A stretch of DNA of 64,000 bases from Streptomyces liliiviolaceus (GTDB lineage Bacteria > Actinomycetota > Actinomycetes > Streptomycetales > Streptomycetaceae): contig NZ_JAGPYQ010000001.1 in assembly GCF_018070025.1 (NCBI RefSeq), forward strand, positions 744,001-808,000, written 5' to 3'. The notes beneath the pieces were generated by a model. That model did no database searches. It worked only from the letters and a program-made list of their open reading frames with translations, and was not told the origin of the DNA. The position numbers were made by a program, and so were the translations under genes. Below, piece after piece: positions 25,588 through 35,157 of the stretch (positions are counted from its first letter, which is position 1; each line of letters starts with the position of its first letter).

Positions 25588-28173
25588 CTATTCCAGGACC
25601 GGCAGCAGCTCCGGCAGGTGCCCGTCGGAGACCGCCGCGGCCTGCTGCCGCTCCTCGGGCACCTCCCCGTACAGCGTGGTCCGCGGCCTGGCCGGGCGGC
25701 CCGCCGCCTCCGCCACCGCGATCAGGTCCTTCACCGACTTGTACGAGCCGTAACTCGACCCGGCCATACGGGAGATGGTCTCCTCCATCAGCGTGCCGCC
25801 GAGGTCGTTGGCGCCGGAGCGCAGCATCTCGGCCGCGCCCTCGGTGCCCAGTTTCACCCAGCTGGTCTGGATGTTGGGGATGTGGGGGTGCAGGAGGAGC
25901 CGGGCCATGGCGATCACCGCGCGGTTGTCGCGGGTCGTGGGGCCGGGCCGGGCGATCCCCGCCAGGTACACGGGCGCGTTGGTGTGGATGAAGGGCAGGG
26001 TCACGAACTCCGTGAAGCCGCCGGTCCGTTGCTGGATACGGGAGAGCGTGCGGAAGTGGCCGAGCCAGTGGCGGGGCTGGTCCACATGCCCGTACATCAT
26101 CGTCGAGGACGAGCGGATGCCGAGTTCGTGGGCCGTGGTGACGACCTCGATCCAGGTCGCCGTCGGGAGCTTGCCCTTGGTGAGGACCCAGCGGACCTCG
26201 TCGTCGAGGATCTCGGCGGCGGTGCCGGGGATGGAGTCGAGGCCCGCCTCCTTCGCGGCCGTCAGCCACTCCCGGATGGACATACCCGTACGGGTGGCGC
26301 CGTTCACGACCTCCATCGGGGAGAACGCGTGGACGTGCATGCCGGGGACGCGTTCCTTCACCGCCCGCGCGATGTCGAAGTAGGCGGTGCCCGGCAGGTC
26401 GGGGTGGATGCCGCCCTGCATGCAGACCTCGACCGCGCCGACGTCCCAGGCCTGCGCGGCCCGGTCGGCGACCTGGTCCAGGGAGAGCGTGTAGGCGTCG
26501 GCGTCGGTGCGGCGCTGGGCGAAGGCGCAGAAACGGCAGCCGGTGTAGCAGACGTTGGTGAAGTTGATGTTCCGCGTGACGATGTAGGTGACGTCGTCGC
26601 CGACCGCCGACTTGCGGACGTCGTCCGCGATCCGGCAGAGCGCGTCGAGCGCGGGCCCGTCCGCGTGCAGCAGGGCGAGGGCCTCGTCGTCGGTGAGGCG
26701 GGTCGGGTCGTCGGCCGCGGTGGCGAGGGCCGCCCTCACGTCGGTGTCGATGCGCGACGGGACCATTCCGGGCGCCGCCGCCTCCCGCAGCGACTCCCAG
26801 TCGCCGTACACGTGGTCGTAGTCCTCGCGCCGGTCGGAGGTGCGGCCCTCGGTGTCGATGGACGCGTGCAGATCCGTACGCCCCGAGGACGTGAACGCCT
26901 CCTCGGGCTCCTGCCACGGGTGGCCCTCCACGACCGCGTCCGGCAGGGCGAGCCCGGTCTCCGGGTCGGCCAGCGCCCGTACGTGCGGGAGCAGGCGCGG
27001 GTCCAGCCACGGCTCGCCGCGCTGGACGAACTCCGGGTAGACGCAGAGGCGTTCGCGCAAGTCGAAGCCCGCCTCGGCGGACTGTTCGCGCAGCAGGTCG
27101 ATCTGCGGCCAGGGACGTTCGGGGTTGACGTGGTCGATGGTCAGCGGCGAGACCCCGCCCCAGTCGTCGATCCCGGCGCCGATGAGCCGTGCGTACTCGG
27201 AGTCGACGAGGTTGGGCGGTGCCTGGAGGCAGGCGGCGGGGCCCATGATGTGCCGGGCCACGGCGACCGTCGCGATCAGTTCGTCCAGTTCGGCGTCCGG
27301 CATGCCGCGCATCGCCGTATCCGGCTTGGCGCGGAAGTTCTGGATGATCAGCTCCTGGATGCCGTGGTAGGCCCGCGACACCCGCCGCAGCGCGAAGAGC
27401 GAGTCCGCGCGCTCCTCGTACGTCTCGCCGATGCCGATCAGCAGTCCGCTGGTGAAGGGGACGGAGGAGCGGCCGGCGTCTTCGAGGACGCGCAGCCGGA
27501 CCGCCGGTTCCTTGTCGGGCGAGCCGTAGTGGGGGCCGCCGGGCTCGCTCCACAGACGGGTCGCGGTCGTCTCCAGCATCATGCCCATGCTCGGCGCGAC
27601 GGGCTTGAGCCGCTGGAAGTCGGTCCACGACATCACACCCGGGTTGAGGTGGGGCAGCAGGCCCGTCTCCTCCAGGATCCGGATGGAGATGGCCCGTACG
27701 TACGCGATCGTGTCGTCGTAGCCGTGCGCGTCGAGCCATTCGCGGGCCTCGGGCCAGCGGTCCTCGGGCTTGTCGCCGAGGGTGATCAGGGCTTCCTTGC
27801 AGCCGGCCGCGGCGCCCTTGCGCGCGATGTCCAGCACCTCGTCCGGGGACATGAACATGCCGTGCCCGGCCCGGCGCAGCTTGCCCGGGACGGTGACGAA
27901 CGTGCAGTAGTGGCACTTGTCCCGGCACAGCCGGGTCAGCGGGATGAAGACGCTCTTCGAGTACGTGATCACGCCGGGGCGGTTCGCAGCCGCCAGGCCC
28001 GCGTCACGCACCCGGGCGGCGGACGCGGTGAGGTCGTCCAGGTCGGCGCCGCGCGCCTGGAGCAGCACGGCGGCCTCGGTGACGTCGAGGGCGACGCCGT
28101 CGCGGGCGCGTTTGAGGGCGCGGCGCATGGCGTTCTCGGTGGGCCCGGTTCCGGAGGTCGCGGAAGTCGTCAT
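25588..28173 (-). CDS. fbiC: FO synthase, fused CofG-CofH radical-SAM enzyme
   Basis: 861 residues, the normal length of the actinobacterial fusion. It makes 7,8-didemethyl-8-hydroxy-5-deazariboflavin (FO), the chromophore of coenzyme F420, from tyrosine and 5-amino-6-ribitylamino-uracil. Two radical-SAM modules are visible, each with a CxxxCxxC cluster motif: CRDKCHYC (Cys83, 87, 90) in the CofG half and CYTGCRFC (Cys542, 546, 549) in the CofH half. The ATG at 28173 follows GAAGG. An LLM F420-type oxidoreductase lies upstream on the same strand. Confidence 0.97.
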   Translation of the reverse strand: MTTSATSGTGPTENAMRRALKRARDGVALDVTEAAVLLQARGADLDDLTASAARVRDAGLAAANRPGVITYSKSVFIPLTRLCRDKCHYCTFVTVPGKLRRAGHGMFMSPDEVLDIARKGAAAGCKEALITLGDKPEDRWPEAREWLDAHGYDDTIAYVRAISIRILEETGLLPHLNPGVMSWTDFQRLKPVAPSMGMMLETTATRLWSEPGGPHYGSPDKEPAVRLRVLEDAGRSSVPFTSGLLIGIGETYEERADSLFALRRVSRAYHGIQELIIQNFRAKPDTAMRGMPDAELDELIATVAVARHIMGPAACLQAPPNLVDSEYARLIGAGIDDWGGVSPLTIDHVNPERPWPQIDLLREQSAEAGFDLRERLCVYPEFVQRGEPWLDPRLLPHVRALADPETGLALPDAVVEGHPWQEPEEAFTSSGRTDLHASIDTEGRTSDRREDYDHVYGDWESLREAAAPGMVPSRIDTDVRAALATAADDPTRLTDDEALALLHADGPALDALCRIADDVRKSAVGDDVTYIVTRNINFTNVCYTGCRFCAFAQRRTDADAYTLSLDQVADRAAQAWDVGAVEVCMQGGIHPDLPGTAYFDIARAVKERVPGMHVHAFSPMEVVNGATRTGMSIREWLTAAKEAGLDSIPGTAAEILDDEVRWVLTKGKLPTATWIEVVTTAHELGIRSSSTMMYGHVDQPRHWLGHFRTLSRIQQRTGGFTEFVTLPFIHTNAPVYLAGIARPGPTTRDNRAVIAMARLLLHPHIPNIQTSWVKLGTEGAAEMLRSGANDLGGTLMEETISRMAGSSYGSYKSVKDLIAVAEAAGRPARPRTTLYGEVPEERQQAAAVSDGHLPELLPVLE

Positions 28174-28207
28174 CCTTCGAGCATACGATCGCAGTGATCA
28201 GGCATAA

Positions 28208-28238
28208 CCGGTGTGCCGCGTCACAAACGACACACCGG
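28208..28238. promoter_or_regulatory. 8-bp inverted repeat between LLM and fbiC genes
   Basis: CCGGTGTG and CACACCGG, 15 bp apart, in the 84-bp gap upstream of fbiC. It could be a weak terminator for the LLM gene or an operator for fbiC. Confidence 0.35.
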
Positions 28239-28257
28239 CGGCGCCTCCCGCACGTTC

Positions 28258-29103
28258 CTACAAGTAGGGCGTGAACTCGTCCAGCACGCGCAGTACCTCG
28301 CCCTCGCCGGCCGGCGGCAGTTGCAGCACGACCTCCTCGATGCCGAGGTCCGCGTAGTGCGCGAGCTTCCCGGCGCCGGGCAGGACGGCGTACGGCACGA
28401 TCTGGAGGGACTCCGGGTCGCGGCCCGCCTCGGCCCAGGCGGTCCGCAGCACGGGCAGCGACTCGGTGAGGCCCCGGCCGCCGATCGGCAGCCAGCCGTC
28501 CGCGTACTCGGCGATGTGCGCGAAGAGCTTGGGCCCGGCCGCTCCCCCGATGAGGGTGCGCGGCCCGACGACCGGCCCGCGCGGCTTCTGCACGGGCTTG
28601 GGGTGGACGTGGCTGGCCCGTACGGAGCCGAACACGCCCTCGTACGCTGTCGGTTCGGAGGCCCACAGGGCCCGCATCAGCGCCATCCGGTCCCGGCCCA
28701 GCTCCCGGCGCGTACGCCACTCGACGCCGTGGTCGGCTGCTTCCTCGACGTTCCAGCCGAAGCCGATGCCCAGGGTGAAGCGGCCCCCCGAGAGGTGGTC
28801 GAGGGTCGCGACCTGCTTGGCGAGGTCGATCGGGTCGTGCTGGGTGACGAGCGTGATGCCGGTGCCGAGCGCGAGGGCCTCGGTGACGGCCGCCGCCTGG
28901 CCGAGGGCGACGAAGGGGTCGAGGGTGCGGCCGTACTCGGGCGGCAGTTCGCCGCCCACCGGGTACGGGGTGGTCCGTTCCACGGGGATGTGGGTGTGTT
29001 CGGGCAGATAGAGCCCGGCGAAGCCGCGTTGCTCCAGCTCACAGGCGAGCCGGGTCGGAGTGATCGTCTCATCGGTGAGGAAGATCGTCACGGAGATGCG
29101 CAT
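28258..29103 (-). CDS. LLM-class F420-dependent oxidoreductase
   Basis: 281 residues with the luciferase-like TIM-barrel pattern: 'RISVTIFLTDETITPTRLA', 'LYLPEHTHIPV', 'TGITLVTQHDPIDLAKQVAT', 'LDHLSGGRFTLGIGFGWNVE'. The last motif is typical of F420-using members of the TIGR03619 type. The substrate is unknown. It sits next to fbiC, consistent with F420 use. Palindromes just before its start point to TetR-type control. Confidence 0.9.
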   Translation of the reverse strand: MRISVTIFLTDETITPTRLACELEQRGFAGLYLPEHTHIPVERTTPYPVGGELPPEYGRTLDPFVALGQAAAVTEALALGTGITLVTQHDPIDLAKQVATLDHLSGGRFTLGIGFGWNVEEAADHGVEWRTRRELGRDRMALMRALWASEPTAYEGVFGSVRASHVHPKPVQKPRGPVVGPRTLIGGAAGPKLFAHIAEYADGWLPIGGRGLTESLPVLRTAWAEAGRDPESLQIVPYAVLPGAGKLAHYADLGIEEVVLQLPPAGEGEVLRVLDEFTPYL

Positions 29104-29114
29104 GCCCCATCTCT

Positions 29115-29152
29115 ACCGGTCGGCGGTACAAGTGTCCATACCGACCGGTCGG
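29115..29152. promoter_or_regulatory. TetR-like operator pair upstream of the LLM gene
   Basis: CCGACCGGTCGG (29141-29152) is a perfect 12-bp palindrome, extended by flanking ATA/CAT with one mismatch pair. TACCG-N5-CGGTA lies at 29115-29129. Together they would cover the promoter of the LLM gene. No regulator gene is adjacent. Confidence 0.55.
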
Positions 29153-29303
29153 CATTCACAGGAGAGGGTATTCACAGAAAGCTGCCGATTCCCTTCCCTT
29201 GCCCCGCGGTTCACGGCTGAATACGAGGATTGCCGGTACCACTCCTGCACCGCCATGCACCCCATGCACCGCCCATGACCCACGAGAACCGGGAGCAGCA
29301 GAC

Positions 29304-30857
29304 ATGTGCGAGGACGAACACCACGGCGTCGGCAGACGCGCCCTGTTCGTGACGGGGGCCGCCGCCGCGCTTACGTTGGGAAGCGTGAGCTTTCCGAGCG
29401 AGGCGGCCGACGCGGCCGACGGCCCTTCCGGTCCGGGCGGACCCGTGACCCGGACCGTGCGCGGCACCCTGCCCACCGGCTCGCCGGACTTCGTGTACCT
29501 GCCCGTCGAAGTCCCGTCCGGGGTACGGGAGATCAAGGTCGCGTACACCTACGAGCGGCCGACCGTCCCGGCGGGCACGGCGGGCAACGCGCTCGACATC
29601 GGGATCTTCGACCAGCACGGCACCGAACTGGGCGGGCGGGGCTTCCGGGGCTGGTCGGGCGGCGCGCGCGCGGAGTTCTTCATCCGCGCCGACGACGCGA
29701 CGCCCGGCTACGTCCCGGGCCCGGTCCGTGAGGGCACCTGGCACATCGCGCTGGGCCCCTACACGGTCGCCCCGCAGGGCCTCGCGTACGAGGTCACCGT
29801 CACGCTGACGTACGGGGAACCGAGCGAGGCGGTGAAGCCGGTGTACCCGCCGTCGCGGGCCAAGGGGCGCGGCCGGGCCTGGTACCGGGGCGACTGCCAT
29901 CTGCACTCCTGGTACTCCGACGGCCGCCGCACCCCGGCCGAGATCGCGGCGCTCGCGCGGGCGGCGGGCCTCGACTTCATCAACTCGTCCGACCACAACA
30001 CGCACTCCGCGCACGCCCACTGGGCCGACCAGGCGGGCCCCCACCCGGACGGCGAGCTGCTGATCCTGCTGGGCGAGGAGGTGACGACGAGGAACGGTCA
30101 CGTCGTCGCGCTCGGCACGGACCCGGGCACGTTCGTCGACTGGCGCTACCGGGCCCGCGACAACCGCTTCGGCAAGTACGCGCGCCGCATCCGCCAGGCG
30201 GGCGGTCTGGTCGTCCCCGCCCATCCGCACGCGACCTGCGTCGGCTGCAACTGGAAGTTCGGCTTCGGCGAGGCGGACGCGGTCGAGGTGTGGAACGGCG
30301 CGTACGGGCCCGACGACGAGGTGTCGCTGGCCGACTGGGACAGCATGCTCGTGGCCTCCGTACGGGAGGGCCGCGGGAGCCGGGACTGGATCCCGGCGAT
30401 GGGCAACAGCGACGCCCACCGCGACCCCGACCCGGTCGGCACCCCGCAGACGGTCGTCCTCGCCGACGAACTGTCCCGCGAGGCGATCCAGGAGGGCATC
30501 CGCGCGGGCCGGTCGTACGTGGCCGAGTCGAAGGCGGTGTCGCTGTCGTTCTCGGCGACCGGCCCGAAGGGCGAACACGCGGGCATCGGCGGCCGGTTGA
30601 AGGTGGACGGTGACGATCCGGTCACCGTCCGCCTGGAGGTCTCGGGCGCACCCCGCTGCACGGTCCGCTTCGTCACGGACCAAGGCGTCCTGCACACGAG
30701 CGCCGTCCTGCCGGTGGCGGGCTCCGGCACGGTGGAGTGGCGTACGACGGCCCAGTACGCGGCGTACGTACGCGCGGAGGTGCGGCACGAGGCGGCGGCG
30801 GGGCCGTTGCCGGGCGCGCTGGCGGCGTTCACGAACCCGATCTTCCTGGGCCGGTAG
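29304..30857 (+). CDS. Secreted CehA/McbA-type PHP metallohydrolase
   Basis: 517 residues from the ATG at 29304 (GGGAG upstream). The N-terminus 'GVGRRALFVTGAAAALTLG' is a twin-arginine-like signal. A beta-sandwich of about 150 residues precedes the PHP domain, which opens with the metal-binding 'DCHLHSWYSDG' (His199, His201). It continues with 'INSSDHNTHS', 'VVPAHPHATCVGC', 'VEVWNGAYG' and 'GNSDAHRDPDP'. The family hydrolyses phosphoester or carbamate bonds with a metal cluster; the natural substrate is unknown. Confidence 0.88.
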   Translation: MCEDEHHGVGRRALFVTGAAAALTLGSVSFPSEAADAADGPSGPGGPVTRTVRGTLPTGSPDFVYLPVEVPSGVREIKVAYTYERPTVPAGTAGNALDIGIFDQHGTELGGRGFRGWSGGARAEFFIRADDATPGYVPGPVREGTWHIALGPYTVAPQGLAYEVTVTLTYGEPSEAVKPVYPPSRAKGRGRAWYRGDCHLHSWYSDGRRTPAEIAALARAAGLDFINSSDHNTHSAHAHWADQAGPHPDGELLILLGEEVTTRNGHVVALGTDPGTFVDWRYRARDNRFGKYARRIRQAGGLVVPAHPHATCVGCNWKFGFGEADAVEVWNGAYGPDDEVSLADWDSMLVASVREGRGSRDWIPAMGNSDAHRDPDPVGTPQTVVLADELSREAIQEGIRAGRSYVAESKAVSLSFSATGPKGEHAGIGGRLKVDGDDPVTVRLEVSGAPRCTVRFVTDQGVLHTSAVLPVAGSGTVEWRTTAQYAAYVRAEVRHEAAAGPLPGALAAFTNPIFLGR

Positions 30858-30890
30858 ACCGACGGTAGACCCGCCGTACGCCACCTGGGC

Positions 30891-30945
30891 GGGCCCTGGT
30901 CCGGCCGGTCACCGCGGGTCTTCGCGGTGACCGACCGGGCCGGGG
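30891..30945. terminator. Long bidirectional terminator hairpin
   Basis: The inner stem GGTCACCGCG (30907-30916) pairs with CGCGGTGACC (30923-30932). Outer GGCC-rich arms extend it, and TTTC follows. It separates the convergent PHP hydrolase and kinase genes. Confidence 0.75.
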
Positions 30946-30977
30946 CTTTCGCTTGGGCCTCCAGGCGCGGGACTGCT

Positions 30978-32762
30978 CTAGGCGCGGGACTGCTCGATGC
31001 GGGCCTGCTGCATCGCGGTGAGCCGCCGGACGAAGAAGAAGGCCAGCACGGTGCTCACGAGCCCGACGACGATCGACATCTCCGCGGTGATGATGTCCTC
31101 CTGCGCGCCGGAGACGGTGTCGTTCGAGTACCAGGTGCTGAACGCCGCGTTCACCTCCGCCAGCATGTAGGCGACCCAGCACCACCACCAGGTGTGCATC
31201 AGCCACCGCGTGGCGCCCCGGGCCTGGCCGGCCGTCGCCGTCCAGATGTCGTTGGTCATCTGCTTGGGCATGAAGAGGTTGACGAGCGGGATGAACCAGG
31301 CGCCGGCCGCCATCCCGGGCGCGAAGCGCAGACGGACGGGCGCGAAGGCGTCCGCGTTGTTGCGCATCCGCTGGAACCACAGCGGCCACACCAGGAGCAG
31401 TCCGACGCCCACCAGCATCTCAAGGGCTTCGACGCCGTCCGTCGCGAACTGCAGCAGGTCGTAGTCCGGGATGGTGCTGGGGTTGACGCCCGAATCCTGC
31501 CCGTCGAGCACGAGGAAGGCGTACGCGAGGACGGCGCCCCGGATCAGCAGGGGCAGCGTGTAGATACCGAGCAGGACGCTCAGCCCGGTGGCGAGTCCGC
31601 GGGCCGAGCGGGCCGGCGGGCGCGGCGAGAAGTAGTGCGGCGCGGGTTGCAGGCTGCCGGGCGGCGGGCTGCCCGCGTGGAGGCTGCCCGGTGGCGGGCT
31701 CTGCTGCCAGGGGGGCGGGGACGGGCTGCGGGACGGGTCGTACGAGACGGGCGGTCCGAACCCCTGGATCGGGGCGGGTGCCGGGGCCTGCGCGGCTCCG
31801 GCCACCGGGGCCTGTCCGGCGAGCGCGTGGCTCTGCAGGCGCTGGGGGCTCTGCGGGTCCTCGCTGTTGAGGAGCTGCACGGCGTGGCGGCCCAGCTCGG
31901 CCAGCACCTCGCCCGGCAGCCAGGCGCCGCCGGTGTCCTCCATGCCCTCGATCCGCGCCAACAGCGTCTCCAGAGAGGGCCGTTGGGAGGGATCCTTCGC
32001 GAGACACCAGCCGATCAGCTGGTCCCACGGAGCGGGAACGCCGGTGAGGTCCGGTTCCTCGCTGGCGATCCGGTAGAGCAGCGAGTGGATCCCGCCCTCG
32101 CCGGTGCCGAACGGCAGCTTGCCCGTCGCGGTGTACGCGAGCACGGCGCCGAGGCAGAAGACGTCGCTCGCGAACGTCACGCGCTCGCCGCGCACCTGCT
32201 CGGGCGACATGAAGCCGGGCGAGCCGACGACGGCGCCCGTCATCGTCAGCCCGTCGGTGGACTGCATGGCGGGGTCGAGGGCGCGGGCGATGCCGAAGTC
32301 GATGACGCGGGGGCCGTCGATCGTCACCAGGACGTTGGACGGCTTGAGGTCGCGGTGCACGAGCCCGGCGCCGTGGATGGCCTGGAGCGCGCGGACGAGC
32401 CCGATGCCAAGGGCCCGTACGGAGTTCGCCGGCAGCGGGCCGTACTGCTTGTCCACCACCTCGGCGAGGGAGGGCCCGGCGACGTAGCCGGTGGCCACCC
32501 ACGGGGTGGCCGCCTCCGTGTCGGCGTCCAGGACGGGCGCCGTCCACTCGCCGCCGACCCGCTGGGCGGCCTTGACCTCCTGCGCGAACCGCCGCCTGAA
32601 GTCGGGCTTGCGGGCCAGTTGCTCCTGGACGACCTTGACCGCGACCGTACGGCCGCGGTCGGAGCGGGCCAGATACACCCGCCCCATGCCGCCCTCGCCG
32701 AGTCTGCCGAGCAGTCGGTAATTGCCTATCCAGCCCGGATCGTCCGGGCTCAACCCGTCCAT
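30978..32762 (-). CDS. Membrane Ser/Thr protein kinase with DUF4328 domain
   Basis: 594 residues from the ATG at 32762 (GAGGAAG upstream); a GTG at 32786 would add 8 residues. The Hanks-type kinase has a Gly loop LGEGGMGRV (21-29), Lys43, HRDLKPSN (136-143) and DFG (155-157), and ends near residue 270. A Pro/Gln-rich linker joins it to a C-terminal multi-helix membrane domain of DUF4328 type ('FAPVRLRFAPGMAAGAWFIP', 'NLFMPKQMTNDIWTAT'). The membrane domain replaces the usual PASTA sensor, so the signal is probably membrane-borne. The final segment is basic and cytoplasmic. Confidence 0.9.
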   Translation of the reverse strand: MDGLSPDDPGWIGNYRLLGRLGEGGMGRVYLARSDRGRTVAVKVVQEQLARKPDFRRRFAQEVKAAQRVGGEWTAPVLDADTEAATPWVATGYVAGPSLAEVVDKQYGPLPANSVRALGIGLVRALQAIHGAGLVHRDLKPSNVLVTIDGPRVIDFGIARALDPAMQSTDGLTMTGAVVGSPGFMSPEQVRGERVTFASDVFCLGAVLAYTATGKLPFGTGEGGIHSLLYRIASEEPDLTGVPAPWDQLIGWCLAKDPSQRPSLETLLARIEGMEDTGGAWLPGEVLAELGRHAVQLLNSEDPQSPQRLQSHALAGQAPVAGAAQAPAPAPIQGFGPPVSYDPSRSPSPPPWQQSPPPGSLHAGSPPPGSLQPAPHYFSPRPPARSARGLATGLSVLLGIYTLPLLIRGAVLAYAFLVLDGQDSGVNPSTIPDYDLLQFATDGVEALEMLVGVGLLLVWPLWFQRMRNNADAFAPVRLRFAPGMAAGAWFIPLVNLFMPKQMTNDIWTATAGQARGATRWLMHTWWWCWVAYMLAEVNAAFSTWYSNDTVSGAQEDIITAEMSIVVGLVSTVLAFFFVRRLTAMQQARIEQSRA

Positions 32763-32871
32763 GTGTACTTCCTCTATCCCCGACACCCGCCGAATCGCCG
32801 CCGCATCGCCGCCGACGCCTTCGCAGCGAGGATAGGAGATGTGACGGCGGTGGCGCGCGTGAACCCTGGGT

Positions 32872-34416
32872 CTATCGACAGTACTTGTCCCCCGCGGGCC
32901 GGTGTCCGGTGACCAGGTAGCGGGTGACGGCGCGGTCTCCGCAGGCGTTGCCGTTGCCGAGGTAGGCGTCGTGGCCGGTCGCGTCGACGGTCACCATGAC
33001 GGCCCGCTGCCCCAGCGCGGCCCGGACGGCGCGGGCGCCGGCGAGGGGGGTGGCGGGGTCGCGCTCGTTCTGCACGAGCAGCACGGTGGACGGCCCGCGG
33101 TCGGTGATCCGTACGGGTTTCCGCTCGGGGTCTTTCGCGTCCTCGGGCCAGGCGGCGCAGGCGGTGGCGTTGCGGGGCATCCCGGCGGTGAGCGGGTACG
33201 CGGTGCGGCTGCGCGCGACCTCGGCCTGGTACACGGCTGTCTCGGTCGGCCAGTTGCCGTCGTTGCAGAAGGTGGCGACGGCGACGGCAATGCCGTTCTG
33301 GAGGAGGGGTTCGGGGACGGGCTCGGGCGCGGGCGGCACGTCCCCCTTCCCGGCGGCCCGGATCAGCTGGGCCAGCCCGGCGAACTCATCGGGCTCGTAC
33401 AACGCGTAGACCATCGCCTGCCGCAGGACATTGCCGTTCAGCTCGGGCGGGTTGGCGCCGGGCCACGGGACGGGCTCACGGTCGAGCCGCGCGGCGAGCC
33501 GCAGGAAGAGGGACCGCACGTCGTCGGCGCTGTCGGCGAGCCGATACGGATTCCCTTCCTGCGAAGCCCACTTGGCGAACTCCGGAAACGCATCCTCAAC
33601 CCCGTTCTCGAACGCGGCCCAGGCGCCCCGAGCGAACTGACCGCCGCTGCGCGCTCCGGTGGCATCCGGATTGCTGTCCAGCACGAGCCGGTCGGTGCGG
33701 TGCGGGAACAGTTCGTTGTAGACAGCGCCGGCGTAGGCCCCGTACGAGACGCCCCACGCGGACAGTTTCCGCTCGCCGAGGGCCGCGCGGACGCGGTCGA
33801 TGTCGCGGGCGTTGTCCGCGGTGCTGATGTGACGGACGAGGTCGCCGCCGTTGCGGTCGCAGGCGGCGGCCGTGCGGCGGGCGGTCGCCATGTTCGCGTC
33901 GACGGACCCGTCGGCGGCGGGCCAGGGCCAGAACCTGGTCAGGGCGAGGTCGTCCCGGTCGAGCCCGCAACTGACGGGCGAGGACCGCCCGACGCCCCGC
34001 GGATCGAACCCGACCAGGTCGTACGCGTCCCGCACCGCCTGGGGCAGCCGCTGCCCCTTCCCGGAGACCTCGTCGAGACTGCCGCCACCGGGACCGCCGG
34101 CGATCATCAGCAGTGACCCGCGCCGGACACCCGGCTTCTCGGCAGGAATCCGGGAGACAGCGATCCCGATCCGGGCACCTCCGGGATCGAAGTGGTCGAG
34201 GGGCACGTCGACGGTGGCGCACTGCTGCCGGGGGTCGAGGCCGGTGCCCTCGCACTTACCCCAGGTGAGGGGATTGCTGTGGCCTCCGGCCGGGGCGGCG
34301 GTGGCGGCCGTCGCGGCAACGGGCAGGGTGAGCCCGAGGACCACGCCGGAGGCGGTGAGGAGGGCGGTGTTCCGCTTGGACCTTCGCATGGACTTCGTCA
34401 TGCGGACGAGCTTCAC
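32872..34416 (-). CDS. Secreted tripeptidyl aminopeptidase-type alpha/beta hydrolase
   Basis: 514 residues. Signal peptide: basic 'KSMRRSKRNTALL' then 'TASGVVLGLTLPVAATAATA'. The alpha/beta-hydrolase core has an oxyanion 'MIAGGPGGGS', 'YDLVGFDPRGVGRSS', nucleophile elbow GVSYGAYAG (Ser224), and C-terminal Asp/His in 'QNERDPATP' and 'DATGHDAYL'. This is the TAP/SlpD-like family of Streptomyces exopeptidases that remove N-terminal di- or tripeptides. The GTG at 34416 has a poor ribosome site; internal ATGs at 34401 or 34389 are possible starts. Confidence 0.9.
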   Translation of the reverse strand: MKLVRMTKSMRRSKRNTALLTASGVVLGLTLPVAATAATAAPAGGHSNPLTWGKCEGTGLDPRQQCATVDVPLDHFDPGGARIGIAVSRIPAEKPGVRRGSLLMIAGGPGGGSLDEVSGKGQRLPQAVRDAYDLVGFDPRGVGRSSPVSCGLDRDDLALTRFWPWPAADGSVDANMATARRTAAACDRNGGDLVRHISTADNARDIDRVRAALGERKLSAWGVSYGAYAGAVYNELFPHRTDRLVLDSNPDATGARSGGQFARGAWAAFENGVEDAFPEFAKWASQEGNPYRLADSADDVRSLFLRLAARLDREPVPWPGANPPELNGNVLRQAMVYALYEPDEFAGLAQLIRAAGKGDVPPAPEPVPEPLLQNGIAVAVATFCNDGNWPTETAVYQAEVARSRTAYPLTAGMPRNATACAAWPEDAKDPERKPVRITDRGPSTVLLVQNERDPATPLAGARAVRAALGQRAVMVTVDATGHDAYLGNGNACGDRAVTRYLVTGHRPAGDKYCR

Positions 34417-34516
34417 GGACGGGGCCTGCAGGGCCTATCCGGCCAACTGGCCTGTCGGAGGGGCGGTTTCCCGAACCGGACGGCTCACGCGTCACGCCGG
34501 TGAGGAGTCGGCGCCC

Positions 34517-34954
34517 TCACCGCTCCACCGGCTCGTGGCCGCACTCCGCCCACAGGAGTTTGCCGCCCCGGGCGGAACCCAGGACGTGTGCGCCCCAGCT
34601 GTCCGCGCACGCCTGTACGAGGTGGAGGCCGCGGCCGGTCTCGGCCGTTTCGGGTCTCGGGCGGGCGGGGGCGCCCCCGGTGGTGAAGGCCAAGGGGATC
34701 TCGCGGTCGGAGTCCCACACCGCGATCCGCAGCCGGTTCGGCTCCGCCGAGCGGACCCTGAGGGCGTACGGGCCCGTCGTGTGCAGGTGGGCGTTGGTGA
34801 GCAGTTCGGAGGCGAGCAGCTCCGCGGTGGGGGTGAGACCGGCGAGGTCGTGCGCGGCGAGCACGGTTCGAAGAGTTGCGCGGGCGATACCCGGTGCGCG
34901 TGGATCGTGCGGGAGTTGGAGGGTGTACGCCCAGGGCGGCGATACGGTGGCCAT
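34517..34954 (-). CDS. RsbW-like ATP-binding protein of a WhiJ-type cassette
   Basis: 145 residues, ATG at 34954 after GGAG. GHKL motifs: 'TAELLASELLTNAHLHTTGP' (N box), 'LRIAVWDSDREIP' and 'ETGRGLHLVQACADSWG'. It is divergent from a DUF5753 XRE gene and its DUF397 partner, the classical three-gene Streptomyces arrangement. It may act as an anti-sigma or anti-regulator protein. Confidence 0.88.
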   Translation of the reverse strand: MATVSPPWAYTLQLPHDPRAPGIARATLRTVLAAHDLAGLTPTAELLASELLTNAHLHTTGPYALRVRSAEPNRLRIAVWDSDREIPLAFTTGGAPARPRPETAETGRGLHLVQACADSWGAHVLGSARGGKLLWAECGHEPVER

Positions 34955-35157
34955 GGGAGTCTCCGATCACGAGTGGGGGTTGGGTACGGGGCCCAGTGAC
35001 CGTGTCGCTCCGTCGAGCGGGGTGCTTCTGGGTGGTGGCGCCTGCACTCAGTAAGCTAGCGGTCCACCACTTAATACATTTCCCATTTCGGCAATCGCGT
35101 GAGGTTTTCCCTCGTGTGGGTGACTCCAACGTGCGGTTGATCGAGGAAAGTTGAGCC
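34955..35157. promoter_or_regulatory. Divergent promoter region of the second WhiJ-type cassette
   Basis: 203 bp between the ATPase and XRE starts. A markedly A+T-rich stretch (about 35066-35097, with TTAATACATTTCCC) stands out in this GC-rich genome and probably contains the promoter elements. I could not assign exact -35/-10 boxes. Confidence 0.4.
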
